Assembly: GCF_002980525.1 (NCBI RefSeq) | Contig: NZ_PVBQ01000001.1 | Location: forward strand, 434,001-498,000 | Origin: Sphingobacterium haloxyli | Lineage (GTDB): Bacteria; Bacteroidota; Bacteroidia; Sphingobacteriales; Sphingobacteriaceae | Direction of reading: 5' to 3' | Length of the DNA stretch: 64,000 nucleotides | Made by a program: the position numbers and the translations under genes | Shown: one piece after another, positions 18,729-28,085 of the stretch | How positions within the stretch are numbered: the first letter of the stretch is position 1 | Layout: every line of letters begins with the position of its first letter | Notes under the pieces: model-generated | Told to the model about the DNA's origin: nothing | The model's database searches: none | Seen by the model: the letters and a program-made list of their open reading frames with translations, nothing else

Positions 18729-21700
18729 TTATAAGCCTATTTGAATCCCCAAATTAATAACGCGTTGATTTTGATAAGCATCCCCTGCCGTATTCGACGT
18801 TACCTCCGGGTCTTGCTGATACAGCGAATAATTTGTCCAGGTAAATAGGTTGTATCCACTCACGTAGGCACGCGCATTATTGATTTTGAAAGGTAACCAA
18901 CGATCGGGCAACTGATAGCCCAACTCCACTGTTTTTAATCGAAGATAAGTCGCATCGATTAACCAGAAATCCGACATGTACGAGGAAGGACTACTGATCG
19001 TTGTAGGGTTCGTCGTTAGGCGCGGAAACTTCGCCGTTGAAGCTGTTTCAGCCGTCCAGCGTTCTTGGTGTATGGGCTGGAATTGGCTTTGGAACGGCTC
19101 AATACCACTACCCTGTACACTGAAGCTATAGCCAGTAGTTCCCTGTAACAATGCACTAAAGCTGAAACCTTTATAACTTCCGCCAAGTGTTAAACCAAAA
19201 CTGGTATTGGGGATGTTCGGTCTACCTATCGTCGTTCTGTCATAATCGTCAATAATGCCATCGCCATTGAGATCCTTGTAGCGCAGGTCACCCGGTTGTA
19301 CAATATATCCGCCGGTAGGTTTTGGACTATCCGGTATATTCTCTGCTGTATAAAACCCATCAAATAGATAGCCAATGGGCTGATTGATCTGATGGCCGGT
19401 CAGCTGTAACCATGGATAAGCCGGCATAGGCTCATCCTGAAATAAGATTTTGTTCTTGAAATAAGTCAATACACCCTTTACATTATAATTAAATTCGCCA
19501 ATGTGGTTATTATAGTTCAATTCAAATTCCACACCGCGGTTGCGGACACGCGCTATATTCGTTGGAGAAACGCCCACACCGATATGTATAGGCAATGATT
19601 GTGATGTTACCAATTGATCATAACGAATATTGTTGAAATAATCCACGACTAAGGAGAATTTGTTTTTTAATAGGTTCATTTCCAGTCCTACATCAAACGA
19701 GCGCTGCTTTTCCCAAGTCACGCGCGGATTTCCTAAATTTCCCTCATAGATCGTACCCGAGGATTGATGTGTTTCTCCAAAGGAATATCCCCCTCCTCCG
19801 TTGTAGACCTGTTGAAACAGGTATCTATCTCCCGCCACCTTGTCTGAGCCAACAACACCGTAAGAGGCTCGAAGCTTAAACAGATCAACAAAATGGAATG
19901 CCTCCTGAAAGAACTTTTCCTGAGACAGGTTATACCCCGCAGAAACAGCAGGGAAAAGACCATAACGTTTATCCGATTGGAAACGATCCGAACCATTATA
20001 GGCCAAGGTCAGATCCACCAAATATTTCTCGCTGTAATTATAGCCCGTACGCCATGTAAAACCCTGGAAATTCTGCGGAATCCAGTTCGTGCTCCTGTCA
20101 CCTTTGGTTTTATACGATTCCCTGTTGTATAATAAAAGCGAGTTAACGCGATGTATGCCAAAAGTTCTGTCGTAATTAAAATTGGCCTGAAAATTCATGC
20201 GGTTATTGTAATCACCTTGGTAAGCACGCAACGTATAATTACCTAAAACATAAGGCGAACCACCTTTCAGAAGATAACTATCGGTGTATGGGTAATACCG
20301 ATACACAGGTATCTCGTCCCTAGCCTGCTCCCGTACGTTAGACTCCACGCTGGCATAGGCTATACGTGTCGAGAAAGACAAGCCTTTCGTCACCATATCC
20401 AATTCCTGCGTACCGCCAAATAAGATATTAATATCATTCCGTCTATCCAGATTATATCCTGCGGTGGCTAAGCGTGTGTTAACAGTGGGCAAAAGATCCT
20501 GCGTATCATTGGCATACGTATATGAACCGTTCGGGTTCAGGAAAGGAGCTGACCACGGACGTATTTTATTGAAATCAAACACCTCGCCAACGATATTACC
20601 TGCCCTAGGCGAATTGATATTACCAAAGTTTGTCCTGAAATCCAACCGTAATTTTAAGCTTTTAGTAGCCTGTACATCCAGGTTTGATCGAAGGTTATAT
20701 CGTCTATAATAGTAATTATTATTGATCTGATCACCTTCATTGGAAAAGGTATACAAGTTACCATCCTGCGAAAATGCACCCCCTGAAATAAAATACCGAA
20801 TGCTCTCGCTACCTCCCGAAATATCCACATTGGTATTATATTGAAAGCTCACCGGTTTAAAAATACGTTCATACCAGTTGATATCCGGATGACCATAAGG
20901 ATCATCACCTAAGCGAAACCGCTCCAGTGATTCTGCACTAAAAGGTTGGTTGGTATTATCTCCATCTGTATTAGCGATAGCTTCATTCCACAGCAATGCA
21001 CTTTCATAGGCATTTAAAAAATTTAGTCTTGTCACCGGACTCTGCATTCCCGATTCCGCACGGAAATTAATCCGTGGTGTCCCCGACTCTCCGCGACGTG
21101 TTTTTACCACAAGCACCCCATTTGCCCCTTTGATACCAAATACGGCTGTAGTCGATGCATCTTTCAGAATGGATATACTTTCGATCTCATTCACATTGAT
21201 CTGAGACAATTGTTCGTACGTATATTCAATATCGTCCACAATAATCAGGGGTTGATTGCCCTCCGAGTTCAGCGAACTCACACCCCGGATATAAAAGTCG
21301 GAAGCATCCCGTCCAGGCTGACCAGAACGTTGAACGGAAACAAAACCAGGCAATCTACCTGTAAGCGCGTTCTGCACACTGGAAGTTGGTACATTGCGAA
21401 TCTCGGCTCCTTTTATGGAACTGACGGCTCCCGTATTGGTCAATTTTTTGGTCGTACCAAATCCAATAACAACGACCTCATTGATATCCTGACTACTGGA
21501 TTGGAGGATAATTTCTAAATCCTCCCCGCCTTTTACCGTTCTTTCCTGCGAGACATACCCCACACTTGTAAATACCAATTCTTTATTTCGGCTTAACGAC
21601 AAACGGAATCGTCCGTTCCGATCCGTTTGTACAGAGTTCCCCCCCTTCTCCGAGATGGTTACGCCGGACAAAGGTCCGGCACTGTTTTTCACAACCCCCG

Positions 21701-21776
21701 TAACGGTCGATTGTGCAAAGGTTAAAAATGGCACAAAAACCATTATTATGAAGTTATATAATGCTCTTTTCATCAC
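18729..21776 (-). CDS. SusC/RagA-family TonB-linked outer membrane protein (distal copy)
   Basis: A 1015-residue TonB-dependent outer-membrane transporter for glycan import. A signal peptide ends at LTFAQ. A carboxypeptidase-regulatory-like domain follows (about 23-95), then the DINEVVVIGFG region, a plug with ALTGRLPGF and DASTTAVFGIKGANGV, and a long beta-barrel ending in RVINLGIQIGL. There is no STN domain, so it does not signal through an anti-sigma factor. Unusually, it sits downstream of both SusD genes in the operon instead of upstream of its partner. The best candidate partner is the SusD at 28086-29813, which lacks an adjacent upstream SusC. Confidence 0.93.
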   Translation of the reverse strand: MMKRALYNFIIMVFVPFLTFAQSTVTGVVKNSAGPLSGVTISEKGGNSVQTDRNGRFRLSLSRNKELVFTSVGYVSQERTVKGGEDLEIILQSSSQDINEVVVIGFGTTKKLTNTGAVSSIKGAEIRNVPTSSVQNALTGRLPGFVSVQRSGQPGRDASDFYIRGVSSLNSEGNQPLIIVDDIEYTYEQLSQINVNEIESISILKDASTTAVFGIKGANGVLVVKTRRGESGTPRINFRAESGMQSPVTRLNFLNAYESALLWNEAIANTDGDNTNQPFSAESLERFRLGDDPYGHPDINWYERIFKPVSFQYNTNVDISGGSESIRYFISGGAFSQDGNLYTFSNEGDQINNNYYYRRYNLRSNLDVQATKSLKLRLDFRTNFGNINSPRAGNIVGEVFDFNKIRPWSAPFLNPNGSYTYANDTQDLLPTVNTRLATAGYNLDRRNDINILFGGTQELDMVTKGLSFSTRIAYASVESNVREQARDEIPVYRYYPYTDSYLLKGGSPYVLGNYTLRAYQGDYNNRMNFQANFNYDRTFGIHRVNSLLLYNRESYKTKGDRSTNWIPQNFQGFTWRTGYNYSEKYLVDLTLAYNGSDRFQSDKRYGLFPAVSAGYNLSQEKFFQEAFHFVDLFKLRASYGVVGSDKVAGDRYLFQQVYNGGGGYSFGETHQSSGTIYEGNLGNPRVTWEKQRSFDVGLEMNLLKNKFSLVVDYFNNIRYDQLVTSQSLPIHIGVGVSPTNIARVRNRGVEFELNYNNHIGEFNYNVKGVLTYFKNKILFQDEPMPAYPWLQLTGHQINQPIGYLFDGFYTAENIPDSPKPTGGYIVQPGDLRYKDLNGDGIIDDYDRTTIGRPNIPNTSFGLTLGGSYKGFSFSALLQGTTGYSFSVQGSGIEPFQSQFQPIHQERWTAETASTAKFPRLTTNPTTISSPSSYMSDFWLIDATYLRLKTVELGYQLPDRWLPFKINNARAYVSGYNLFTWTNYSLYQQDPEVTSNTAGDAYQNQRVINLGIQIGL

Positions 21777-21801
21777 AATAGCTTATAAGATTAAATTGGT
21801 A

Positions 21802-23487
21802 CTACCACTCCGGATTTTGTTCCATATTCGGGTTTTTAATGACCTCATTGAATGGAATCGGTGCCAGATACATTTTCTTTTCAAAATTCATCTTCAAAAC
21901 GGGAACAGCTTGACGAATAGTCCCTGTACCCGTTTCGTAAATAACCATCGCATGTAGTTCCTTATTGAACTCCTGTTCGGCGATTTTCCACCTGCGCACA
22001 TCGTAAAAACGATGCTCCTCAAAAGCAAGTTCTTTACGGCGTTCGTTCCGAATAACTGCCCGCATCTGTTCCTGACTCAATCCCGAAGGAAGCTCAAAAG
22101 GACTTAAACCGGCACGTTTCCGAATATTTTCAACCGCCTGATAAACCGCCTGGTCTGGCACGCTCAACCGTTCGTTTCGTGCTTCGGCATAGTTTAGCAA
22201 CGTCTCCGCATAACGAAATAGGATATGATCATGGTTTACACCGCTGTAATTGACAGATTCTTCAAAGTTGCCCATGAATTTCCGCAGATAATACCCCGTC
22301 TTGGTCTGTTGCCTCGTTCCGCCGGGCTTATCCGCCCCACCTTCAAAAGTCTGAACCGGACGGCTCAACCACATCGCTCCATTATAAAAAACAGTAGCAT
22401 AGAAACGCTTATCACGACCACTATACGGATCGTCCTCGTTATATCCCGAATTGGGATCTGTAATGTCCAAGCCATTGAGCATACCGAATGCCTCCACAAA
22501 CTCCTGCGTAGGGCTGGTTCTTCCGTTGTTGACACCCGCGGCATACCCGATTGGCCCATTGTTATTCTCCACACTGGTGTTGTTTCCGCCCTGTTTCGAA
22601 AATATCCGCTCATTATTGCGGGTAATGAATACTTGCTTAAATTCCGGCTCCAATTGGAACAAGTTAAGGTCCATGACTTCTTTAGCCGCATGCTCTGCCG
22701 CCTGCCACCTAGCTACCGAAAAATCGGCATAACCCGTCAACGGATTCTGTCCGTCGATATTCCCGCCATTGTACAGCGGGCTTGCAGCGTACAATAAGAT
22801 ACGTGATTTCAACGCCAGCGCTGCTGCCTTCGTAGGCCGTCCGTAGTTAGGAAGGTCAAACGGATCCACGCGCAAGCTATCCCTTATCGCATCACATTCA
22901 GCTACGATAAAATCCACACATTCCTGAAAGCTATTACGTGGCAACTCTATATCATCGCTCAGTTGATAGACCTTTTCTCCCAGTAAAGGGATCCCACCGT
23001 GCCGTCTCAGCAGTTCAAAATAAAACATCGCCCGCAGAAAGCGCGCTTCCGCTTTCCACACACGCTTTAACGGCGTGCCGTTTGACAACTGGCCTTTCAA
23101 CGGAACCCGATCGATATTTTGGATAAAAATACTGGCAATGCGGATCCCCGTATAGAAATCTGACCATCGATTGTCCGGATAACTATCGTCGGTGTAAGTG
23201 CCTAAAGCCAATTGCTGTACCGACGTATTGGTCGGGTTGGAAGATACAGCGTCATCTGTACCCGCGTCTAGGAAATCGCCACCGACCCTATTTCCCGTAC
23301 TGGGAAGATAGCGGTAACAATCTGTCAAAAAGCGATTTGCATTGGTACCTGCTGAATCATTCGTATCGAAAACCTGCTCCAAGGTTTGTGTCTCGATAGG
23401 TATGTTTTCCAAGTCGCTCTTGCAAGAAGCGAATGCGAAGATTGCCACGGCAATCCATAAAGGCCATTTTAATTCTGTATATCTCAT
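21802..23487 (-). CDS. SusD/RagB-family nutrient-binding outer membrane lipoprotein (second copy)
   Basis: A surface lipoprotein that caps the SusC barrel and binds glycan. The start chosen is the ATG at 23487 because it begins MRYTELKWPLWIAVAIFAFASC, a lipoprotein signal with FASC lipobox; the frame stays open 141 bases further upstream, but that part overlaps the preceding SusC and lacks a signal peptide. The chain is 561 residues. The TPR-like SusD signatures are present: AEARFLRAMFYFELLRRHGG, ALALKSRILLYAASPLYN, and the C-terminal RNERRKELAFEEHRFYDVRRW. It lies 19 bp after its SusC partner. Confidence 0.94.
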   Translation of the reverse strand: MRYTELKWPLWIAVAIFAFASCKSDLENIPIETQTLEQVFDTNDSAGTNANRFLTDCYRYLPSTGNRVGGDFLDAGTDDAVSSNPTNTSVQQLALGTYTDDSYPDNRWSDFYTGIRIASIFIQNIDRVPLKGQLSNGTPLKRVWKAEARFLRAMFYFELLRRHGGIPLLGEKVYQLSDDIELPRNSFQECVDFIVAECDAIRDSLRVDPFDLPNYGRPTKAAALALKSRILLYAASPLYNGGNIDGQNPLTGYADFSVARWQAAEHAAKEVMDLNLFQLEPEFKQVFITRNNERIFSKQGGNNTSVENNNGPIGYAAGVNNGRTSPTQEFVEAFGMLNGLDITDPNSGYNEDDPYSGRDKRFYATVFYNGAMWLSRPVQTFEGGADKPGGTRQQTKTGYYLRKFMGNFEESVNYSGVNHDHILFRYAETLLNYAEARNERLSVPDQAVYQAVENIRKRAGLSPFELPSGLSQEQMRAVIRNERRKELAFEEHRFYDVRRWKIAEQEFNKELHAMVIYETGTGTIRQAVPVLKMNFEKKMYLAPIPFNEVIKNPNMEQNPEW

Positions 23488-23506
23488 ACCGGTATCTGTC
23501 TTATGT

Positions 23507-26500
23507 TTATAATTTGATATTGACACCAAAAACGATAGTCCGTTGCGCCGGATAAGCTGCATTTCCGGAAATCTCTGGATCCAGTCGATCATAGGACGTA
23601 AAGGTGAAAAGGTTCTGCGCGTTGGCAAAAATACGAAACGCAGAAAGGCTGATCTTGCGGCTTAAATGGGTGGGAATCGTATAGCCCAGGTCTAAATTTC
23701 TGACCCGTAGATACTCTCCCGAGCGCGTCCAATAGCTGGAGGTATTGAGATAAGGTGTGTTCGTCGGATCAAAACCAACCGTCAGACGAGGGTAAGTCGC
23801 CGTTTCGGCTGTCTCCGGCGTCCAGCGTCCCATCATATACGAATAGCCCTGGCTATCGCCATTGTTGCCAAAGGCGTAATCCATTTGTTGGTAAGTCCGG
23901 TTCGCAACACCTTGTAAAAGCACACTAAAATCAAACCCGGAGAAGCTAAACCCAAGTGTAGCACCATAGTAGATCATAGGTTTCGTGTTGCCGATCGCCG
24001 TTTGGTCGTGTATATTGATGATGCCATCACCATTCAGATCGACCAGCTTTACATCCCCTGGATGTACCGCATTACCACCTAATAACGGGGCTGCATCCGC
24101 CTCTTCCTGCGTCTGTATCAATCCGTTTGCCAAATATCCAAACGTTTGGCCGACTGGCCTACCCGTACGATAATTCCAAGCATAATCGCGCTGCATTTCG
24201 TTCATATAAAGCACTTCTGTGCGCATACGGGACGCATTGACCGAAATAAAATAGTTAAACTTGCCCACATTGTTTTGATAGGTCAGGTCGATTTCCTGTC
24301 CTTCGAACAGATTTTCGCCGATATTTTCATTGGGATAGCCTATCCCAATAATCTCGATCGTCGACCCTCGCTGTTGAAGCAGGTCGTAATAACGATCTCT
24401 GTAATATTCGGCCGTCAGCCGGAACATGGAATTCCATAAAGCGGCATCCAAGCCGATATTGAATTTATTACCTTTCTCCCAAGTGGCGTTCACATTGGCT
24501 AACCCCCTCTCCTCCAAACTATTGATATACGAGTATTCCGAACCAAACTCGTAGCCATTGTTACCTCCCTGTCCGTAAGCCGCGCGCCAACTGTAGTAAC
24601 CCAAAGCGCCTTCGTTGGTATTCCCCGTTTTTCCATAGGTAGCTCTTAATTTCAATTGGTTCAGCCAATCTGTTTGTGTGGATAGAAACGATTCCTGTGC
24701 CAAATCCCAGCCTATACCCAGTGCATAAAACGTTCCGTATTTCCTACCCGGCTGAAAGCGATTGAAGCCTGAATAGTTCACCGCCAGTTCGGCATAGTAT
24801 TTTTGCCTATAAGCGTAGTTACCCGTTGCGGCAAAGTTGGTATGGATAGCAGGCAGATCAAACTGGTAGTTAGCTGTCTGCTGATCGACAAATAACTTTC
24901 CGCCTACCTCGTGGTTATCGGCAATTTGTGTATTATATCCAATTGCGCCCTGAAAATAAACAAAATTTGCCGTAGAAGTGGTTGAAAATGAATTGGGCTG
25001 ATCCGCAATGTTTCCATACCTTATATAGGTCAATTCACCAGCATCATTGTATTGCGCATCAAAAACCGGTTGCTGCCGATATCGGTTAACGAGGCTAGAG
25101 GAAGTTGCCGATACATTCACCTTTCCCTTCGCATATAAACCCGGCAACCATTGGTCAAATTTATAGTGGAAATCCAAATTTGCAAAAACGTCCCTTGTAT
25201 TATCGATCAAGTAACCTGAACCCATTACTTGCTGATAAAGATTCGTTCTGAACTGGGGAGAACCTCCGTAGGAACCATTATCATTAAAGATGGGGTAAGC
25301 ATTGTTAGGCGTAGCAAAAAGAGCATCCATAATGTTTGACGTTCCGGCTCCCGGCTGTCTACCATCCTGAATACGACCGAAAAGCTGCAATCCGATAGTG
25401 AAATCTTTCGTAACATCCACATCAATGGAACTATTTATCAAGTAACGGCGTTGACTCACATTGGTCGCATAGTCAAATTCATCCGACTCCCTAAACATCC
25501 CTTCTTGATTTAAATAGCTGAGCGAAAGCGCATACCGGGCATTGCGGATACCTCCGTTTACCCCCAAATTGTATTTTGTAATCGGACTATTGTTCCGCAG
25601 CACCGCATCATACCAATTTACATCCGGATACAACAGTGGCGAGTTTCCGTTCCGGAAAAGCTCAAATTCTTCCTGCGAGTAGGCCGGTAGCCGTCCAGTG
25701 TTCGCCAAGGCTTCGTTGTAGAGGTAAGCATATTGATAAGCATTTAACGGTTCCGGCACCTTCAATGCTTCCTGCATACCTGTCTGCGCCGTAAAGGAGA
25801 TCCGGGGAGGGCCTGCCACACCTTTTTTGGTGGTAATCTGCAATACCCCTCTTGAACTACGCTGTCCTAACAAAATGGAGGATAGCGCATCTTTCGCAAC
25901 GGTAATGGATTCAATGCTTTCCGGGTCAATGGAATAGATTTCCCGTTGCACACCGTCAATAATCGTGACCGGCTGCTGTCCTCTCAATTGAAAGAAGACC
26001 TCGCTATTATCACTGAGTGTGGAGCTGTATTTTGTACCTTCCGTAGGCAAGGAACCCGCAAGATCACCATAGGTAATGGCCGTTGACCGTGCCGAGCGAA
26101 AACCACTGCTTTCCTGCGTATAAAACCCGGGTAGTCTCCCGGTCAACGCATTTAAGTAAAGTGGTGTCGGTGTTGTTTTAAGCTGATTGTTATATACACT
26201 AGATACAGCCCCCAACAGATTTTGATCTGTTTTTTGATCATAAAGCACGTCCCGTGTTTCTTCCTGTTTTAGATAATTGGCCACCATCGCTATCTGGATG
26301 CCGGACGCAATCGCGATCTTTTTGGGGTAATATGCCGGATGCCGGACAATAATCTCCGTCCCCGCGCCCACCTCCACATCCACCTCTCCTGATTCGCTCG
26401 TTTCCCCAAGTAGCTCATCCGTTAAGGAGTATACCTCTGCTCCCAAGAGCGGTTTTCCGTATTCGTCAACGACCTTCACCGGTAACCCATTCACACTTTG

Positions 26501-26584
26501 CCGGAAAGAGCGAGCCAAAACACTATGCTGTCCGACAAAAAGACACAACATAGCTATTAAACTGATTTTTATATACTGATTCAT
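23507..26584 (-). CDS. SusC/RagA-family TonB-linked outer membrane protein (proximal copy)
   Basis: A 1025-residue outer-membrane glycan transporter paired with the SusD gene immediately downstream. The N-terminus is a signal peptide ending near VLARS, then a carboxypeptidase-regulatory-like domain that is more divergent than in the other copy (PLLGAEVYSLTDELLGETS). Plug motifs are NALTGRLPGFY, PVTIIDGVQREI and AKDALSSILLGQRSSRGVL, and the barrel ends QRTIVFGVNIKL. There is no STN domain. It is preceded by the DUF4961-like gene (49 bp), so it opens a second SusCD pair inside the locus. Confidence 0.93.
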   Translation of the reverse strand: MNQYIKISLIAMLCLFVGQHSVLARSFRQSVNGLPVKVVDEYGKPLLGAEVYSLTDELLGETSESGEVDVEVGAGTEIIVRHPAYYPKKIAIASGIQIAMVANYLKQEETRDVLYDQKTDQNLLGAVSSVYNNQLKTTPTPLYLNALTGRLPGFYTQESSGFRSARSTAITYGDLAGSLPTEGTKYSSTLSDNSEVFFQLRGQQPVTIIDGVQREIYSIDPESIESITVAKDALSSILLGQRSSRGVLQITTKKGVAGPPRISFTAQTGMQEALKVPEPLNAYQYAYLYNEALANTGRLPAYSQEEFELFRNGNSPLLYPDVNWYDAVLRNNSPITKYNLGVNGGIRNARYALSLSYLNQEGMFRESDEFDYATNVSQRRYLINSSIDVDVTKDFTIGLQLFGRIQDGRQPGAGTSNIMDALFATPNNAYPIFNDNGSYGGSPQFRTNLYQQVMGSGYLIDNTRDVFANLDFHYKFDQWLPGLYAKGKVNVSATSSSLVNRYRQQPVFDAQYNDAGELTYIRYGNIADQPNSFSTTSTANFVYFQGAIGYNTQIADNHEVGGKLFVDQQTANYQFDLPAIHTNFAATGNYAYRQKYYAELAVNYSGFNRFQPGRKYGTFYALGIGWDLAQESFLSTQTDWLNQLKLRATYGKTGNTNEGALGYYSWRAAYGQGGNNGYEFGSEYSYINSLEERGLANVNATWEKGNKFNIGLDAALWNSMFRLTAEYYRDRYYDLLQQRGSTIEIIGIGYPNENIGENLFEGQEIDLTYQNNVGKFNYFISVNASRMRTEVLYMNEMQRDYAWNYRTGRPVGQTFGYLANGLIQTQEEADAAPLLGGNAVHPGDVKLVDLNGDGIINIHDQTAIGNTKPMIYYGATLGFSFSGFDFSVLLQGVANRTYQQMDYAFGNNGDSQGYSYMMGRWTPETAETATYPRLTVGFDPTNTPYLNTSSYWTRSGEYLRVRNLDLGYTIPTHLSRKISLSAFRIFANAQNLFTFTSYDRLDPEISGNAAYPAQRTIVFGVNIKL

Positions 26585-26633
26585 CGTATTTCAGATCATT
26601 TTTTGATTCATATTCCTTGATTGCTTCAAGACC

Positions 26634-27623
26634 TTAATCACAGCGGAAAGTATATCGAAAAGGTTCTTCCGTATTGCCATAACCCACCGTCTTTGTACCA
26701 TCCGCGTCGGTGAAATAATATTCCAATCGGGCGATTTGCTTCCCTTTTTCAAGCGCAAAAAATCCCCTTGGCCAAATATCAATACGAAACTGTCTACCGC
26801 CTATACTGCTCATTTTTGTCTTGTCATTCCGCTCAACCACCTCTCCGATCAGCTGATCCTCACCGTCAAATGCATAGGCGTGCAAATAAACTTCATTCAG
26901 CCCGTCCAGTGCTGTGTTCATCACTCCCCCATTGAAAACGAGGGTAATAATATCGTTGTCCAGACTTCTTACCGGCTGGATGGTACCCAGCTGCGGGTTG
27001 ACAAAGTCGATCAGATCACCCTCGCCACCGGTCACCTCAAAGACATCCGAAAAAGTGAATTTCTTATACTGATCGTCCTCAGGCCGTAAATTTTCAATAG
27101 AAGACCCCACATAGAAGCCCAAACGGGCCAACATATTTTCAGATCCTACATGACATGCAACCTGCACATCGAAGTCTATATCTTCATTGTTGGAAAACGT
27201 ATACGATTGTGTACTCCGGTAAATAATCCACTCGAAATCGTCCACGAGGTTTGGACCGATGCCGAACATATTCTTGGCCGCCTGGTGCCAGCTCACACCC
27301 GATACCGGCTCTATTTCCGAATCCGGTATCATGCGCAATGTTCCGTTTCCTTTCGGACTGGTATAGGTCAGTACGGCCTGCTCTTTTGCGTTCCAGCTTT
27401 TCGGAACCATAATCCCCGCAAGCAGTTGGGTCGTATACGTTCCAGGTTCCTCTATACGAGGTTCCGCACCACTGTGCATCACGAAGATCACGCGTTCATC
27501 GACCTGCGCTTGTGCCGGGACAGTGACCGTCAATGCTGTTAGCCCACAATGGACTAAAAAGATGGTCAAAGACAATCCTACCAGAATATATAAATACACG
27601 AGGTTTTGAAATGGTCTTTTCAT
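26634..27623 (-). CDS. DUF4961-like exported protein of the glycan locus
   Basis: A 329-residue exported protein. The hydrophobic N-terminus contains FLVHCGLTALTVTVPAQAQ, which may be an atypical lipobox or a membrane anchor. The body is beta-rich with no catalytic motif seen; SPKGNGTLRMIP, DIDFDVQVACHVGS and RLEYYFTDADGTKTVGYGN are notable stretches. From memory this matches a Bacteroidota family (DUF4961) that often follows SusCD and DUF5004 genes, and probably serves as a surface glycan-binding protein. That assignment is not checked. It starts 5 bp after the DUF5004-like gene and precedes the proximal SusC. Confidence 0.6.
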   Translation of the reverse strand: MKRPFQNLVYLYILVGLSLTIFLVHCGLTALTVTVPAQAQVDERVIFVMHSGAEPRIEEPGTYTTQLLAGIMVPKSWNAKEQAVLTYTSPKGNGTLRMIPDSEIEPVSGVSWHQAAKNMFGIGPNLVDDFEWIIYRSTQSYTFSNNEDIDFDVQVACHVGSENMLARLGFYVGSSIENLRPEDDQYKKFTFSDVFEVTGGEGDLIDFVNPQLGTIQPVRSLDNDIITLVFNGGVMNTALDGLNEVYLHAYAFDGEDQLIGEVVERNDKTKMSSIGGRQFRIDIWPRGFFALEKGKQIARLEYYFTDADGTKTVGYGNTEEPFRYTFRCD

Positions 27624-27628
27624 GGTTA

Positions 27629-28072
27629 TTAGTTTTCACGTTCAAAATTATATTGGTAGGTATTGCCGGCACATCCCAGACTGAATGAAAGACTTAACTG
27701 TCTTTTTCCACGCACCACCGGATACTGAAGTTTCACCGCAACCTGTTCCGATTCTCCATCAGCCGTCAGCAGTACACTGAAAGGATACTGCGGATCATTC
27801 AACGTGTAGGTTCCGGATCCCGCTAATACAAATGGTAATTCATTTGCTAAGATATAGCTCCCGTCCGCTTTGAAATCTATACGAAAATCGGTCAGATTTA
27901 ATCGTTGGCTCAAATCTTCGCCATTTCTCGTCAGCTGGATCACTTTCCAGCTTCCGGTTATGTCTTTAACGGGCTCATCGGTAACGATATTTGCCATCTC
28001 ATCCTCACAAGAGGCATGAAATAAATAGCCAAATGCAACAAAGACAAATAGTAATAATTGCTTGATTTTCAT
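27629..28072 (-). CDS. DUF5004-like lipocalin-type lipoprotein
   Basis: A 147-residue lipoprotein. The start chosen is the ATG at 28072, which begins MKIKQLLLFVFVAFGYLFHASC with lipobox HASC; upstream in-frame codons overlap the SusD gene and carry no signal. The body has lipocalin-like features: ITGSWKVIQLTRNG, FRIDFKADGSYIL, and a beta-strand-rich C-terminus with YQYNFEREN. It lies 13 bp after the SusD gene and 5 bp before the DUF4961-like gene, the position where SusE/F-type surface glycan-binding proteins usually sit. Confidence 0.6.
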   Translation of the reverse strand: MKIKQLLLFVFVAFGYLFHASCEDEMANIVTDEPVKDITGSWKVIQLTRNGEDLSQRLNLTDFRIDFKADGSYILANELPFVLAGSGTYTLNDPQYPFSVLLTADGESEQVAVKLQYPVVRGKRQLSLSFSLGCAGNTYQYNFEREN

Positions 28073-28085
28073 CTCTTCTTTTCTT

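Noticed and set aside
23488..23628. Longer N-terminus for the second SusD
   Set aside because: The extension overlaps the preceding SusC and would bury the lipoprotein signal; the ATG at 23487 gives a proper lipobox.
26591..26782. Small minus-strand frame between the SusC and DUF4961-like genes
   Set aside because: Mostly overlaps the 3' end of the DUF4961-like gene in another frame and shows no signal or domain.
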